DNA from: Paratissierella sp033809995
GTDB lineage: Bacteria; Bacillota; Clostridia; Tissierellales; Tissierellaceae
Assembly: GCA_033809995.1 (NCBI GenBank)
Contig: JAPXKQ010000017.1
Coordinates: forward strand, 1-38,557
Length of the DNA: 38,557 bases
Direction: 5' to 3'
The notes under the pieces are model-generated. The model was given only the letters and a program-made list of their open reading frames with translations, made no database searches and was not told where the DNA came from. The translations under genes and the position numbers were made by a program. This document shows, piece by piece, positions 1-7,721 of the stretch (the stretch's first letter is position 1; every line of letters begins with the position of its first letter).

Positions 1-430
1 CTTTTGTAGCTACATATATGTTTATAGTTCCTGATTTAAAATCTATATCTTGAGGTTCTGGACAATTTTTCCTTGTTAATATTGGTATGAATCCTAAATT
101 TTTAACACTCTTAGTCACTTTATTAACTAGATTTAAATCATGTATAAAATGCTTATACATAGTGAAATCATTAACAGTACTTACATCTTCATATGTTTTT
201 ATTTCTTTAAATTTTAATACTCCTAATTCCTTTGAACTTACTGCATTTGGAATTTCTGTATATTCTGTAGCTATCCAAAGAGCAACTATTTTCCCTAAGT
301 AGGACACAAAGACATAATCCCCTGGTTCCAGTCCCCCATACCATGGATTTCCCTTTTTTCCTGCTGCATAATACTTCTTTTCTATCTGTTCAGGATATTT
401 ATTGCTAAACTTACCTAAAAAAACTCTCAT
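1..430 (-). CDS. N-terminal part of an unrecognised protein, running off the window edge
   Basis: An open frame reads on the minus strand from ATG at 430 to the window edge without a stop (about 143 residues). AAAGGAGAG lies 5 bases upstream of the ATG. The product begins MRVFLGKFSNKYPEQIEKKY and contains NPWYGGLEPGDYVFVSYLGKIVALW, a short-strand, aromatic-rich pattern that reminds me of EVE-like modified-base-binding domains at the start of McrB-type AAA ATPases. That link is from memory and weak. The gene is incomplete, so no catalytic motif can be checked. The coding call is good; the function is unknown. Confidence 0.7.
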   Translation of the reverse strand, partial: MRVFLGKFSNKYPEQIEKKYYAAGKKGNPWYGGLEPGDYVFVSYLGKIVALWIATEYTEIPNAVSSKELGVLKFKEIKTYEDVSTVNDFTMYKHFIHDLNLVNKVTKSVKNLGFIPILTRKNCPEPQDIDFKSGTINIYVATK

Positions 431-894
431 TATTTCTCTCCTTTGTCTTAAAGATATTAATAATAATCAACCAAGTTATAATCTACCCTTCAAAACGTCA
501 GTAACCTTACCTTTGGTAATTATATCTTCTCTTATCTGTATATGTCCTACATTAGCATAAACTTGTCAAAGTTGCCTCACGACTCTATCATGCTTTTTAT
601 TATTTGAATAACTCCAAAATCACTTATTATAAATGTACCTTATTATAACTTCTACGTATTTTCAAAAAATCCTTCTTTTCTACAAAATTATTCATCAAAT
701 ATCCCAAATACATATCTTATATATTGACTCCTCTTCTTATCAAAACTGAATCCTTGAATCATAAATGCTTCCAAGATATATCTATCCAGTCTATATGGAC
801 CGATAGGTCCTTTTAAATCTTTAAATCCTCCTTTTAAAAGCGTAGATCCCTCCACTGCGGTCGGGATGACATCATTGTAAGCCATATTTAAAAG
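431..894. other. Intergenic stretch with no intact gene; possible gene debris
   Basis: No complete gene with a ribosome binding site is visible. On the minus strand a 29-residue open stretch (476-565, ending TDVLKGRL then stop) starts directly after a TGA. A second open stretch (688-897) ends in a protein-like tail (LEAFMIQGFSFDKKRSQYIR), but its first third is made of the dispersed repeat at 841-875. Both look like remains of older genes. They lie downstream of the riboswitch-like element at 945-1030, so that element has no intact target. Confidence 0.5.
841..875. repeat. Dispersed short intergenic repeat (copy 1)
   Basis: The text GATCCCTCCACTGCGGTCGG followed by GATGAC recurs in variant form at 11340-11365, 11385-11410, 21481-21520, 7755-7800 and 38240-38325. 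All copies are intergenic. The core is 'gatt(t/c)ctcc-act-cggtcg-aaatgac'. It inflates the open frame at 688-897. Confidence 0.6.
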
Positions 895-924
895 CAAAAA
901 ATCTTCTTATCAATAATAAGAAGA
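895..924 (-). terminator. Intrinsic terminator after the riboswitch-like element
   Basis: On the minus strand a perfect 9-bp stem, TCTTCTTAT / ATAAGAAGA (loop TATTG, 902-924), is followed by six T residues. The 5' arm contains CTTATT, which could instead pair with GATAAG, the 3' strand of P1 in the upstream element. That is the geometry of a transcription-attenuating riboswitch. Confidence 0.75.
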
Positions 925-944
925 CAATGTATCTTTTCCACCTC

Positions 945-1030
945 CTTATCTATATTAGCTGGACCACCTTACATCTTATGTAGGTTGGTATAGGGTCATT
1001 GAGCTAATCCTCTCACCTATTCTTGATAAT
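945..1030 (-). promoter_or_regulatory. SAM-clan (S-box-like) riboswitch candidate lacking P4, orphan
   Basis: On the minus strand the element opens TTATCAAGA, as S-box RNAs do. P1 pairs TTATC with GATAA(G). P2 pairs ATAGG with CCTAT and carries a kink-turn-like inner part, GA-GAG...CTC-AA-TGA. P3 pairs ACCTACAT with ATGTAAGGT and keeps CAACC...GGTG. The P2 loop ATTAGCT is perfectly complementary to AGCTAAT after P3, in the place of the S-box pseudoknot. There is no P4 hairpin, and the usual GCAACC is CCAACC. I assigned this by eye from the fold order and motifs. SAM-I or a SAM-I/IV variant is the best guess; another ligand is possible. Confidence 0.55.
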
Positions 1031-1044
1031 GAAACATTTAGTTG

Positions 1045-1056
1045 TTTTTATAATTA
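1045..1056 (-). promoter_or_regulatory. Extended -10 promoter before the riboswitch-like element
   Basis: On the minus strand ATGCTATAAT gives a consensus -10 with an upstream TG; no good -35 is visible. Transcription would start just before the fold at 945-1030, so the element would have its own promoter rather than being only the 3' UTR of the amidohydrolase. Confidence 0.45.
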
Positions 1057-1084
1057 TAGCATAGATTAATATTGAAATCACTTA

Positions 1085-2308
1085 TTACGATTTACCATCA
1101 TTCAAATACTCCAAGGCAGCCAAAGCCATTGTCCTGGTGCAAAGTTTTATATATTTCTCATCAACAAAAAATTTAGGACTATGACCTGGGGCAAAGTCTC
1201 CTGTACCAACCATATAATACGTGGAGGGTACTATATTTGAGATATATCCAAAATCATCTGCGGTTAATAATGGTTTATGATTTATAATATATTTGTTTAT
1301 ATCATTCTCTTTATAAATCTTTTCATCTATATCCTTTATCATTTCTAAATAATTAGTTCTAAAACTATTTCTAATGAACTCAGTTAACACTTCATCATTA
1401 AAAATAGATGGATAACCTTCACGAATTTCAAAGCTACAATCTCCACCAAAGGTATTTGCTATCCCCTTAGAAATGGACTCCGATTTTCCTCTAATTATAT
1501 TCCTTGATTCTTTTGTTGTTGCTCTAATCATTCCACTTAATTCGACGTAATCTGGAACTATATTATTTGAGGTTCCCCCTTTAATCTTACCTATGGAAAA
1601 TGTTGCTGCATCTCTAGGGTCTAAATGTTTTGAGATTATAGAGTTTAATGATACTATTATATTTCCTGCTATATTTATTGCATCAACACCATCTTGTGGT
1701 TTTGATGTATGGGCACTTTTGCCATATACTTTTATAGTAAAACCATCAGAATAAGCAGTGATATTACTGTTAGATATAAGTATTTCACCTTGTCTTATTG
1801 GCATAATATGCAATGCAATGGCAGCATCAACTTTAGGATTTTGGAGGATTCCTTCAGCAATCATCTTTCTGCCTCCACCACCCTTTTCCTCTCCAGGTTG
1901 AAACATAAATTTAATTGTTCCATTAAATTCTTCCTTTAAGTCAGAAAGGATTTTTGCAACGCCCAGTAGATTTGCTATATGTACATCATGACCACAAGCA
2001 TGCATCACACCCTTGTTAACAGATTTAAAATCTATTTCAATATCTTCCTCAATTGGTAGAGCATCCATTTCAGCCCTAAGTAAAAGTACTTTCCCTTCTT
2101 CTTTGCCATAAAGAGTTGCTAGGATTCCAGTGCCTGCAATTCCCCTTTCATACTCAATCCCAAGTTTTTCTAATTCATTTATTATCAATTCCCTTGTACC
2201 ATATTCGTCGAAACTTAGCTCAGGATTTTGGTGAATCTTCCTTCTAAGATTGATTACATGTTCCTCATATTTATTTGATAATTTAATAATTTTATCTAAA
2301 ATTGACAT
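1085..2308 (-). CDS. M20D family amidohydrolase / aminoacyl-type peptidase
   Basis: A 407-residue cytoplasmic metal-dependent amidohydrolase of the IAA-amino-acid hydrolase / N-acyl-amino-acid deacylase type. The N-terminal RRKIHQNPELSF, the metal-site MHACGHD (Cys105, His107), the catalytic FQPGEE (Glu140-141), ALHIMP (His167) and the late GTGDFAPGHSP histidine are all present. The inserted dimerisation domain spans about 185-300. The usual RADMDALP reads RAEMDALPI, a conservative Asp-to-Glu change. Length is normal for the family. TAAGGAG precedes the ATG by 6 bases. The exact substrate (N-acetyl or other N-acyl amino acids) cannot be read from the sequence. It stands alone, flanked by a divergent spore-protein gene. 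Confidence 0.9.
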   Translation of the reverse strand: MSILDKIIKLSNKYEEHVINLRRKIHQNPELSFDEYGTRELIINELEKLGIEYERGIAGTGILATLYGKEEGKVLLLRAEMDALPIEEDIEIDFKSVNKGVMHACGHDVHIANLLGVAKILSDLKEEFNGTIKFMFQPGEEKGGGGRKMIAEGILQNPKVDAAIALHIMPIRQGEILISNSNITAYSDGFTIKVYGKSAHTSKPQDGVDAINIAGNIIVSLNSIISKHLDPRDAATFSIGKIKGGTSNNIVPDYVELSGMIRATTKESRNIIRGKSESISKGIANTFGGDCSFEIREGYPSIFNDEVLTEFIRNSFRTNYLEMIKDIDEKIYKENDINKYIINHKPLLTADDFGYISNIVPSTYYMVGTGDFAPGHSPKFFVDEKYIKLCTRTMALAALEYLNDGKS

Positions 2309-2462
2309 ACTTTTCTCCTTAGATTATTATTACTATATATTTATACCCAATTTCATTCTTAACTTAAAAATCTTACAATATGCACATATTTCATTAATTT
2401 ACTAGCATCAAAATTTATTAACTGAGCAGAATAATATATAAATAACTATGAGGTGATATTTA

Positions 2463-2627
2463 ATGAAAGATTTACCAGATACAAAAGCTAAGAAGGCTTT
2501 AGAACAATTGAAATTAGAGATAGCAAATGAATTTGATGCTAAATTAACTGATGAAGAAAAAACTGATGGAACCATGGTAAGAAGCTTGGTAAATAGAGCT
2601 AAAAAAAAGAATTCTAAAACAGAATGA
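2463..2627 (+). CDS. Short alpha/beta-type small acid-soluble spore protein-like
   Basis: A 54-residue protein with ATG at 2463 and AGGTGAT 6 bases upstream. It contains KALEQLKLEIANEFDA and, near the end, GTMVRSLVNRAKKK. These match the two conserved blocks of alpha/beta-type SASPs (LDQfKyEIAxELGV and GGxMVKRLVxxAE), which coat and protect spore DNA. The middle is shortened and the usual Gly-Gly is reduced to TDGT, so it may be a minor or divergent SASP. A monocistronic unit with a hairpin behind it fits SASP genes. It implies a spore former. I see no certain sigma-G promoter. Confidence 0.75.
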   Translation: MKDLPDTKAKKALEQLKLEIANEFDAKLTDEEKTDGTMVRSLVNRAKKKNSKTE

Positions 2628-2650
2628 AAAAATATTTTTTTAAACCTAAA

Positions 2651-2681
2651 ATAGGACTAACCCAGTTTGGATTAGTCCTAT
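2651..2681. terminator. Convergent terminator hairpin
   Basis: A perfect 10-bp stem, ATAGGACTAA / TTAGTCCTAT, lies between the convergent spore-protein gene and the peroxiredoxin gene. T-runs are poor on both sides, so the call rests on the stem and its position. Confidence 0.6.
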
Positions 2682-2683
2682 AA

Positions 2684-3325
2684 TCATATATTCTTATAAC
2701 ACAAATACCAATCCATACAATTATATCCTTCTTCACCACTTGCTCTTCTTAAAAGCTCCTCATAGGTTTGAGGTGCTGGAACTATTACAGGTTGACCTGG
2801 GAACCAGTCTGCTGGAGTAGCTACTTTTTCCCTATCAGTAGTTTGAAGCGCAGTTAGTAGTCTTACAATCTCTGGAATATATCTTCCATTGGTCAATGGG
2901 TAAACTAGTATTGCCCGTACTATTTGCTTATCATCAATAATAAATACATTTCTTACAGTTGTACTTGTACTTACATTTGGGGCAATCATACCATACATCC
3001 TAGATATACTCATATCCCTATCGGATACTATTGGAAATGGAATATGAATTCCAGTATGTTGATAAATATTATAAACCCAGGCTAGATGAGAGGGGTTGCT
3101 ATCTACGCTTAGCCCAATTAATTGTGCATTTCTTTCCACGAAAGAATAATATTGCTGTGCAAAAGCAATAAATTCAGTGGTTCAGACAGGAGTAAAGTCC
3201 CCAGGATGGGAAAACAATACTACCCATCTACCTGTATAATCTGAAAGTTTTAATGGTCCAAAGGTAGACATGGCTGTAAAGTCAGGTGCTTTCATTCCAA
3301 GGGTTATACAACTATTTTCATTCAT
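2684..3325 (-). CDS. Selenocysteine-containing 1-Cys (Prx6-type) peroxiredoxin
   Basis: The minus-strand frame from ATG at 3325 gives MNENSCITLGMKAPDFTAMS, then WVVLFSHPGDFTPV-TGA-TTEF, and continues in the same frame to 2684. The TGA (3182-3184) is codon 48, exactly where the family has its peroxidatic cysteine (HPGDFTPVCTTEF). The rest matches Prx6: LIGLSVDS, IPFPIVSD, the arginine in TVRNVFIID, PADWFPGQP, and a C-terminal CMDWYLC pair that could act in resolution. The product is 213 residues including selenocysteine, normal for the family. A 7-bp hairpin lies 11 bases after the TGA. It would reduce hydrogen and organic peroxides in the cytoplasm. A plain nonsense mutation is the alternative, but everything else is intact. 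Confidence 0.85.
3150..3170 (-). promoter_or_regulatory. Bacterial SECIS-like hairpin in the peroxiredoxin mRNA
   Basis: Eleven bases after the TGA, minus-strand TATTGCT and AGCAATA form a perfect 7-bp stem around the loop TTTGCAC. The loop G falls 22 bases after the TGA, within the range expected for bacterial SECIS elements that bind SelB. A bulged U as in E. coli fdhF is not obvious. Confidence 0.65.
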
Positions 3326-3413
3326 AATTTTCACCACCATATATTTTGTTCATTACATTATATGGTATATATATATCAGTGGTGAGTGATTGTACTGAAC
3401 TAGTCTGCTAATG

Positions 3414-3794
3414 TCATTCTTTATTTCTATACCTTCTTAATCTTTCAGCATCTTTTATTTCGAGTCCTCGTTCCCCTGCTAATGATTCCAAATGGTGGGT
3501 GAATTCGTGTAACAGAGTATCCTTTAATATTTGACGTAATTTTTCTTTAGATATTCCATAATGTACTCTTTCAAAAGAACCGTAATATATAGCTATATTC
3601 CTTCCCGTAATACTTTTTCTATATTCTCCCATGATATATAGCCTATCACTAGACCTACTCTCAGGATGTAATTTATATCTAGGTAAAAGTACTATGCCTT
3701 CATTTAAACCCTCAAAAAATTCTTGAGGGATTTCTTCTGCTATTTCATCTAGCATTTGATGCATTTCTTCTATATCAGGAAAATCATCATACAT
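3414..3794 (-). CDS. Small zincin-like metallopeptidase family protein
   Basis: A 126-residue protein with a zincin motif LLHEFTHHLESLAGERGLE (HExxH plus a downstream glutamate), typical of the small 'metallopeptidase family' proteins (PF06262-like) of Firmicutes. The N-terminal half is acidic and lacks a signal peptide, so it should be cytoplasmic. I chose ATG at 3794 because AAGGAGG lies 6 bases upstream; 13 further upstream codons come from the tandem repeat at 3818-3930. No substrate is known for this family, and activity is inferred only from the motif. Confidence 0.75.
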   Translation of the reverse strand: MYDDFPDIEEMHQMLDEIAEEIPQEFFEGLNEGIVLLPRYKLHPESRSSDRLYIMGEYRKSITGRNIAIYYGSFERVHYGISKEKLRQILKDTLLHEFTHHLESLAGERGLEIKDAERLRRYRNKE

Positions 3795-3817
3795 TTTATG
3801 TCCTCCTTGCTGGAAGG

Positions 3818-3930
3818 GATGGAACCCTTCCACTACGAATTATCAGTGATGAAAGCCTTCCACTACGAATTATTGGCAGCGGAAGCCCTACACTATGTAT
3901 TACAGGGGATTGAACCTCTCCACTAGGATT
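3818..3930. repeat. Degenerate tandem repeat, about four units of 22-33 bp
   Basis: Units share the core CCTTCCACTACGAATTAT (first two nearly identical, third and fourth decayed). The array sits between the EamA transporter and the metallopeptidase and reaches into the last codons of the transporter gene (stop at 3923-3925). Confidence 0.7.
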
Positions 3931-4780
3931 TAGCATCAAGTTTATCCCCGAGTTTAGATATATAGATACTTCGAGTAACTACTGCTATAATTACTATTAT
4001 TCCCCCTAAAATAGCGAACTTTCCTGGCTTTTCTCCATCAAATATATAAACCCATACTGGATTTAATAAAGGTTCTATTACAGTAATAAGTATTGCTTCT
4101 AAGGCAGTTAACCTCTCTATAGCGTATGTATAGAATATATAGGAAATACCAAGTTGAAATACCCCCATTATGATTATGACGATGATGCTTTTTAAACTAG
4201 GCATAGACATTAGAATAAATGGTATTGATACTATAAATGTTATTAAATTTCCAATCAATGTTGTATCTATTGCAGATTCATCTTTATGTAACTTAAGAGC
4301 AATTGTCGTACACGCTAATGTTAAGCCAGATAATACACCCAATATATTGCCAATAAGGTTTCCAGTACTTACATTATCTATGAAAAATAATATCATTCCC
4401 GAAAAGACAACAACTATTGCAATTATATCATACCAATGGATTTTTTCTTTTAAGAATTTAATTCCAAGTATCGCTACAAATATAGGTGCTGTATATTGTA
4501 ATAGGATTACATTAGCTGCAGTTGTTAATTTGTTTGCTATTACGAAAATGATTACGGTTAATGCATAGGATATAGCACCATATATTTGAGGCTTTGATTT
4601 AGTTATTTTAGGTTTTTTATTATAAGCTAACAATACCAAAGCAGCTATCAGGCTTCTGCTGCCTGATATTGCCACTGGATTCCAATCTATCATTTTAATA
4701 AAAATTCCGCCTGTACTCCATAACAAAGATGCTATGATAACGGCTATAATTCCTTTGTATCTCTGATTTTCAGCTGCCAT
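3923..4780 (-). CDS. EamA/DMT-family transporter
   Basis: A 285-residue integral membrane protein with about ten hydrophobic helices in two five-helix halves, the layout of drug/metabolite (EamA) transporters. Family landmarks are the N-terminal ASLLWSTGGIFIK, the end of the first half (AILGIKFLKEKI), and the second-half LTALEAILITVIEPLLNPVWVYI. The substrate is unknown; the family includes exporters of amino acids and other metabolites. AGGAGTG precedes the ATG. The start lies 4 bases after the stop of the upstream sugar isomerase-like gene, so the two are probably co-transcribed and may handle a common metabolite. Confidence 0.88.
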   Translation of the reverse strand: MAAENQRYKGIIAVIIASLLWSTGGIFIKMIDWNPVAISGSRSLIAALVLLAYNKKPKITKSKPQIYGAISYALTVIIFVIANKLTTAANVILLQYTAPIFVAILGIKFLKEKIHWYDIIAIVVVFSGMILFFIDNVSTGNLIGNILGVLSGLTLACTTIALKLHKDESAIDTTLIGNLITFIVSIPFILMSMPSLKSIIVIIIMGVFQLGISYIFYTYAIERLTALEAILITVIEPLLNPVWVYIFDGEKPGKFAILGGIIVIIAVVTRSIYISKLGDKLDAKS

Positions 4781-4784
4781 TATG

Positions 4785-5540
4785 TCACTCCTTATTAAAT
4801 AATTCTACTTCTTTACTTAAATTATCAACTTTGTATTCTAGTGATATTGGACAATCAATATTGTATTTATCCAACAAATCTAATATAGCCTCAATTTCTT
4901 CTTTTGCAGGTTTTAGATGTTCATCACTTTTACCATTATTAGTATGAAGATGGATATAACCAATATGATTTGCAAGCTCTTTTATCCAATTTTCAATAGG
5001 TACAGAACCTAGTTTTGCATGCCCTATATCTAGGTTGATTTTCAAATTTGGTAAGTTTATTGCTTCTATAAGTTCTTTTATCATCATTGGGGTTTCTTCA
5101 AATATATTTTCTATTAGAATAGTTCCTTTAAAATTTACAACTTTCACAATCTCTTCCCAAAATTCTCTGTTTTGATTGACATTTAAACCTTTGATATTTG
5201 TCTCATTTAAATAAGGGTTAATTTGACTGTGGAATATTAGATAATCTACATCCAATTCCTTGGCTATCATAAAAGCCCTTAGATATCTTTTTTGGCTAAC
5301 TTTTCTAATCTCCAAATCAGGACTTGATGGTTTTAAATCTAAAAAAGGGCCATGTAATGATTTAATATTTTTGAAGTCTCTAAACAATTCCTTATATCTT
5401 TGAATTAAACTGTTTATTTCTTTATCTGTTAAATTTGGTTCAGTAAAATCTTGTATTTCTACTCCTACGTTCAATCTTTTGTGTTCTTCTATATTTAATT
5501 CGCTAATATAACTTATGCAATTGATTAATTCTCTTTCCAC
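4785..5540 (-). CDS. Sugar phosphate isomerase/epimerase-like TIM-barrel protein
   Basis: A 251-residue protein of the xylose isomerase-like / AP endonuclease 2 barrel superfamily. Metal-site landmarks are SLHGPFLDL, LIFHSQIN, TILIENIFE, LNLDIGHAKLGS, YIHLHTNNGKSDEH and PISLEYK. GTG at 5540 is preferred because GAGGAGTG lies 8 bases upstream; an upstream ATG at 5615 would add 25 unlikely residues and lacks a site. It is coupled to the EamA transporter that follows. Members act on sugars or sugar phosphates with divalent metal; the specific reaction cannot be assigned. Confidence 0.82.
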   Translation of the reverse strand: MERELINCISYISELNIEEHKRLNVGVEIQDFTEPNLTDKEINSLIQRYKELFRDFKNIKSLHGPFLDLKPSSPDLEIRKVSQKRYLRAFMIAKELDVDYLIFHSQINPYLNETNIKGLNVNQNREFWEEIVKVVNFKGTILIENIFEETPMMIKELIEAINLPNLKINLDIGHAKLGSVPIENWIKELANHIGYIHLHTNNGKSDEHLKPAKEEIEAILDLLDKYNIDCPISLEYKVDNLSKEVELFNKE

Positions 5541-5629
5541 TAAACACACTCCTCGCTTTAGTATTATTTTAATTATACGATAAAATGCCATAAAAAGCTT
5601 TCTCAAAATTATCAATTCACCAGTTCTTA

Positions 5630-5658
5630 TTGATAATTTCAGGTAAATAAGGTAAATT
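5630..5658 (+). promoter_or_regulatory. Putative sigma-A promoter of psuK
   Basis: TTGATA (5630-5635) and TAAATT (5653-5658) are separated by 17 bases, about 30 bases before the psuK start, in the divergent region with the isomerase gene. Confidence 0.4.
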
Positions 5659-5686
5659 AGGATTAGAATGAAATGGAGGATAATTT

Positions 5687-6610
5687 ATGTATAACTATGT
5701 ATCTGTAATTGGAGGAGCGAATATTGATATCATTGGCACTCCATTCAACAATTTAATCCATAATGATTCAAATCCAGGGGAAACTACCCTCACATTAGGT
5801 GGTGTTGCTAGAAATATTGCAGAGAACTTAAGTAAATTAGATATAAAAACAGAATTTATTACTGTACTCGGTAATGATACATATGCTTATGAAATTCAAA
5901 AAGACTGTAGTGAAAAAAACATTAGTCTTTTACATTCAAAAATTATTCAAAATGAAAGGACTTCCTCCTACCTCTGTATCAATGATAAAAATGGTGAAAT
6001 GTATGTAGCCCTTTCAGATATGGATATATATAATCATATTACCCCAAATTACTTAAATGGCAAACTAAATATAATAAATAAATCTAGTCTTTGTGTAGTA
6101 GACACAAATATCCCTGAAGATTCTCTAAAATTTCTAATGGATAATTGTACTGTCCCATTGTTTATGGATACTGTATCCGCTAGTAAAACTGAAAGAATTA
6201 AAAGTTCTATACGTAATATACATACCCTAAAGCCCAATATAATTGAAGCTGAAATTTTATCAAATATGAAAATTAAAGATGATAAAGATCTAGAGAAAGC
6301 TACAACTATTATACATAATAGAGGTGTAAAGTGGCTTTTTATATCTCTAGGGGGTAATGGAGTATATTATTCGGATGGCACAACACATGGAAAGCTTCCA
6401 CCATTTTATTCAAAAATAGTTAGTACCACCGGTGCTGGAGATAGTTTTTTAGCTGGTGTTATCTGGTCATATTTAAAAAATAATAATATCGAAAATTGTG
6501 CAAAAGCAGGCCTTGCTGCGTCTAGTATTTGTGTAGGATCTCCATTAACTGTAAGCAAAGATATTTCGGTAGTAAATATTAAAAGGGTTTTATCGAAGCA
6601 TTATTTTTAA
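5687..6610 (+). CDS. psuK: Pseudouridine kinase (PfkB family)
   Basis: A 307-residue ribokinase-fold enzyme. It has the N-terminal GGANIDI, LGGVARNIAENL (substrate-binding glycines), LKPNIIEAE and the STTGAGDSFLAG signature with catalytic Asp252. Adjacency to psuG indicates that it phosphorylates pseudouridine to pseudouridine 5'-phosphate, the first step of pseudouridine salvage or breakdown in the cytoplasm. GGAGG lies 7 bases before the ATG. By sequence alone it could be another PfkB sugar or nucleoside kinase; the pairing with psuG makes psuK the best call. Confidence 0.88.
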   Translation: MYNYVSVIGGANIDIIGTPFNNLIHNDSNPGETTLTLGGVARNIAENLSKLDIKTEFITVLGNDTYAYEIQKDCSEKNISLLHSKIIQNERTSSYLCINDKNGEMYVALSDMDIYNHITPNYLNGKLNIINKSSLCVVDTNIPEDSLKFLMDNCTVPLFMDTVSASKTERIKSSIRNIHTLKPNIIEAEILSNMKIKDDKDLEKATTIIHNRGVKWLFISLGGNGVYYSDGTTHGKLPPFYSKIVSTTGAGDSFLAGVIWSYLKNNNIENCAKAGLAASSICVGSPLTVSKDISVVNIKRVLSKHYF

Positions 6611-6644
6611 TTAATGAAACCTTTTGTCCTAAAGGATTAGTTCA

Positions 6645-6683
6645 ACTAAGTATTAGACGGAAAAACACCATCTAACACTAGTT
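6645..6683. repeat. Hairpin between psuK and psuG
   Basis: An imperfect inverted repeat with core TTAGACGG / CCATCTAA around AAAAACA, extended by ACTA...TAGT. It directly precedes the repeat element at 6691-6761. It may act as a processing or attenuation structure between the two genes. Confidence 0.45.
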
Positions 6684-6690
6684 TCCTATA

Positions 6691-6761
6691 TGAAACTCAT
6701 TGAGGTCAAAACAGTTCAATAATATTGAAAAATTAAAAGCAGAACTTTTCTATTCGTTATA
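6691..6761. repeat. Hairpin-forming intergenic repeat, copy 1
   Basis: Starts TGAAACTCATTGA and ends CTATTCGTTATA. Copy 2 at 35391-35458 has the same ends and an internal inverted repeat. The middle differs, so the ends and the pairing are what is conserved. Confidence 0.6.
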
Positions 6762-6797
6762 TAGAGAATAATTAATGATAAATTGGAGGTAATTTTT

Positions 6798-7721
6798 ATG
6801 GATTTAAATAATATTTTAGTTATTGCACCTGAGGTTAAAAAAGCATTGGATGATAAAAGACCTGTAGTAGCATTGGAATCCACTATCATATCTCATGGCA
6901 TGCCCTATCCAAAAAATGTAGAGACCGCACTAAATGTTGAAAAAATCGTTAGGGAAAATGGTGCAATACCTGCTACTATTGCAATTATAGGAGGCAAACT
7001 TACAGTAGGTATAACCCCTGAAGAAATAGATTATTTGGGTAAGAAAGGGCTTAAAGTTACAAAAGCAAGTAGAAGAGATATACCAGTATTGGTAGCTAGA
7101 AAGGAAGATGGGGCTACCACTGTTGCTGCTACAATGATAATAGCAAATCTAGCAGGAATTAAAGTATTTGCAACAGGAGGAATCGGTGGAGTACACAGAG
7201 GTGCTGAAACTACTATGGATATTTCTGCAGATTTAGAGGAGCTTGCAAATACTAATGTAGCTGTTGTATGTGCTGGAGCTAAATCAATATTAGACTTAGG
7301 ATTAACCTTAGAGTATTTGGAAACGAAAGGTGTTCCAGTAATAGGGTATCAAACTGAAGAATTGCCTGCATTTTACACTAGAGAAAGTGGATTTAAAGTA
7401 AATTATCGAATGGACTCTCCATTGGAAATTGCTAATATGTTAAAAGCAAAGGAAAGTATTGGATTTACAGGCGGAACTGTAATTGCAAATCCTATTCCAC
7501 TTGAATATACTATGGATAAGCATGTAATTCATAAAGCTATTGATGAAGCTATCCATGAGGCTGATAGGTTGGGTATCAAGGGAAAAGAAATCACACCTTA
7601 TTTATTGGATAAGATTCAGAAAATTACCGAAGGAAGAAGCCTAGAGGCAAATATTCAGTTGGTTTATAATAATGTAAAGTTGGGAGCAGAGATAGCTAGA
7701 CAATTAACGATTAACAATTAA
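6798..7721 (+). CDS. psuG: Pseudouridine-5'-phosphate glycosidase
   Basis: A 307-residue enzyme that splits pseudouridine 5'-phosphate into uracil and ribose 5-phosphate (reversibly), with a metal ion. Family blocks are VALESTIISHGMPYPKN near the N-terminus, GGVHRGAETTMDISADL (metal-binding aspartate), VVCAGAKSILDLG (catalytic lysine) and FTGGTVIANPIP. Length and blocks are complete. ATG at 6798 has TGGAGG 9 bases upstream; an in-frame TTG at 6783 is less likely. The last residues (QLTINN) and the stop are encoded by 7-bp repeat units at 7701-7735. It works with psuK. Confidence 0.95.
   Translation: MDLNNILVIAPEVKKALDDKRPVVALESTIISHGMPYPKNVETALNVEKIVRENGAIPATIAIIGGKLTVGITPEEIDYLGKKGLKVTKASRRDIPVLVARKEDGATTVAATMIIANLAGIKVFATGGIGGVHRGAETTMDISADLEELANTNVAVVCAGAKSILDLGLTLEYLETKGVPVIGYQTEELPAFYTRESGFKVNYRMDSPLEIANMLKAKESIGFTGGTVIANPIPLEYTMDKHVIHKAIDEAIHEADRLGIKGKEITPYLLDKIQKITEGRSLEANIQLVYNNVKLGAEIARQLTINN

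Noticed and set aside
87..302. 71-residue plus-strand gene
   Set aside because: Antisense to the open minus-strand gene at 1-430, which has a ribosome binding site and better composition.
688..897. 69-residue minus-strand gene
   Set aside because: Its start and first third are dispersed repeat and it lacks a ribosome binding site at the proposed start; at most a remnant.
2684..3139. Reading the peroxiredoxin as a short protein starting at 3139
   Set aside because: That start lies inside the conserved domain and lacks the active site; the frame continues upstream through a TGA to a proper N-terminus at 3325.
3818..3930. CRISPR array
   Set aside because: Units are degenerate and adjacent, with no unique spacers of constant length.
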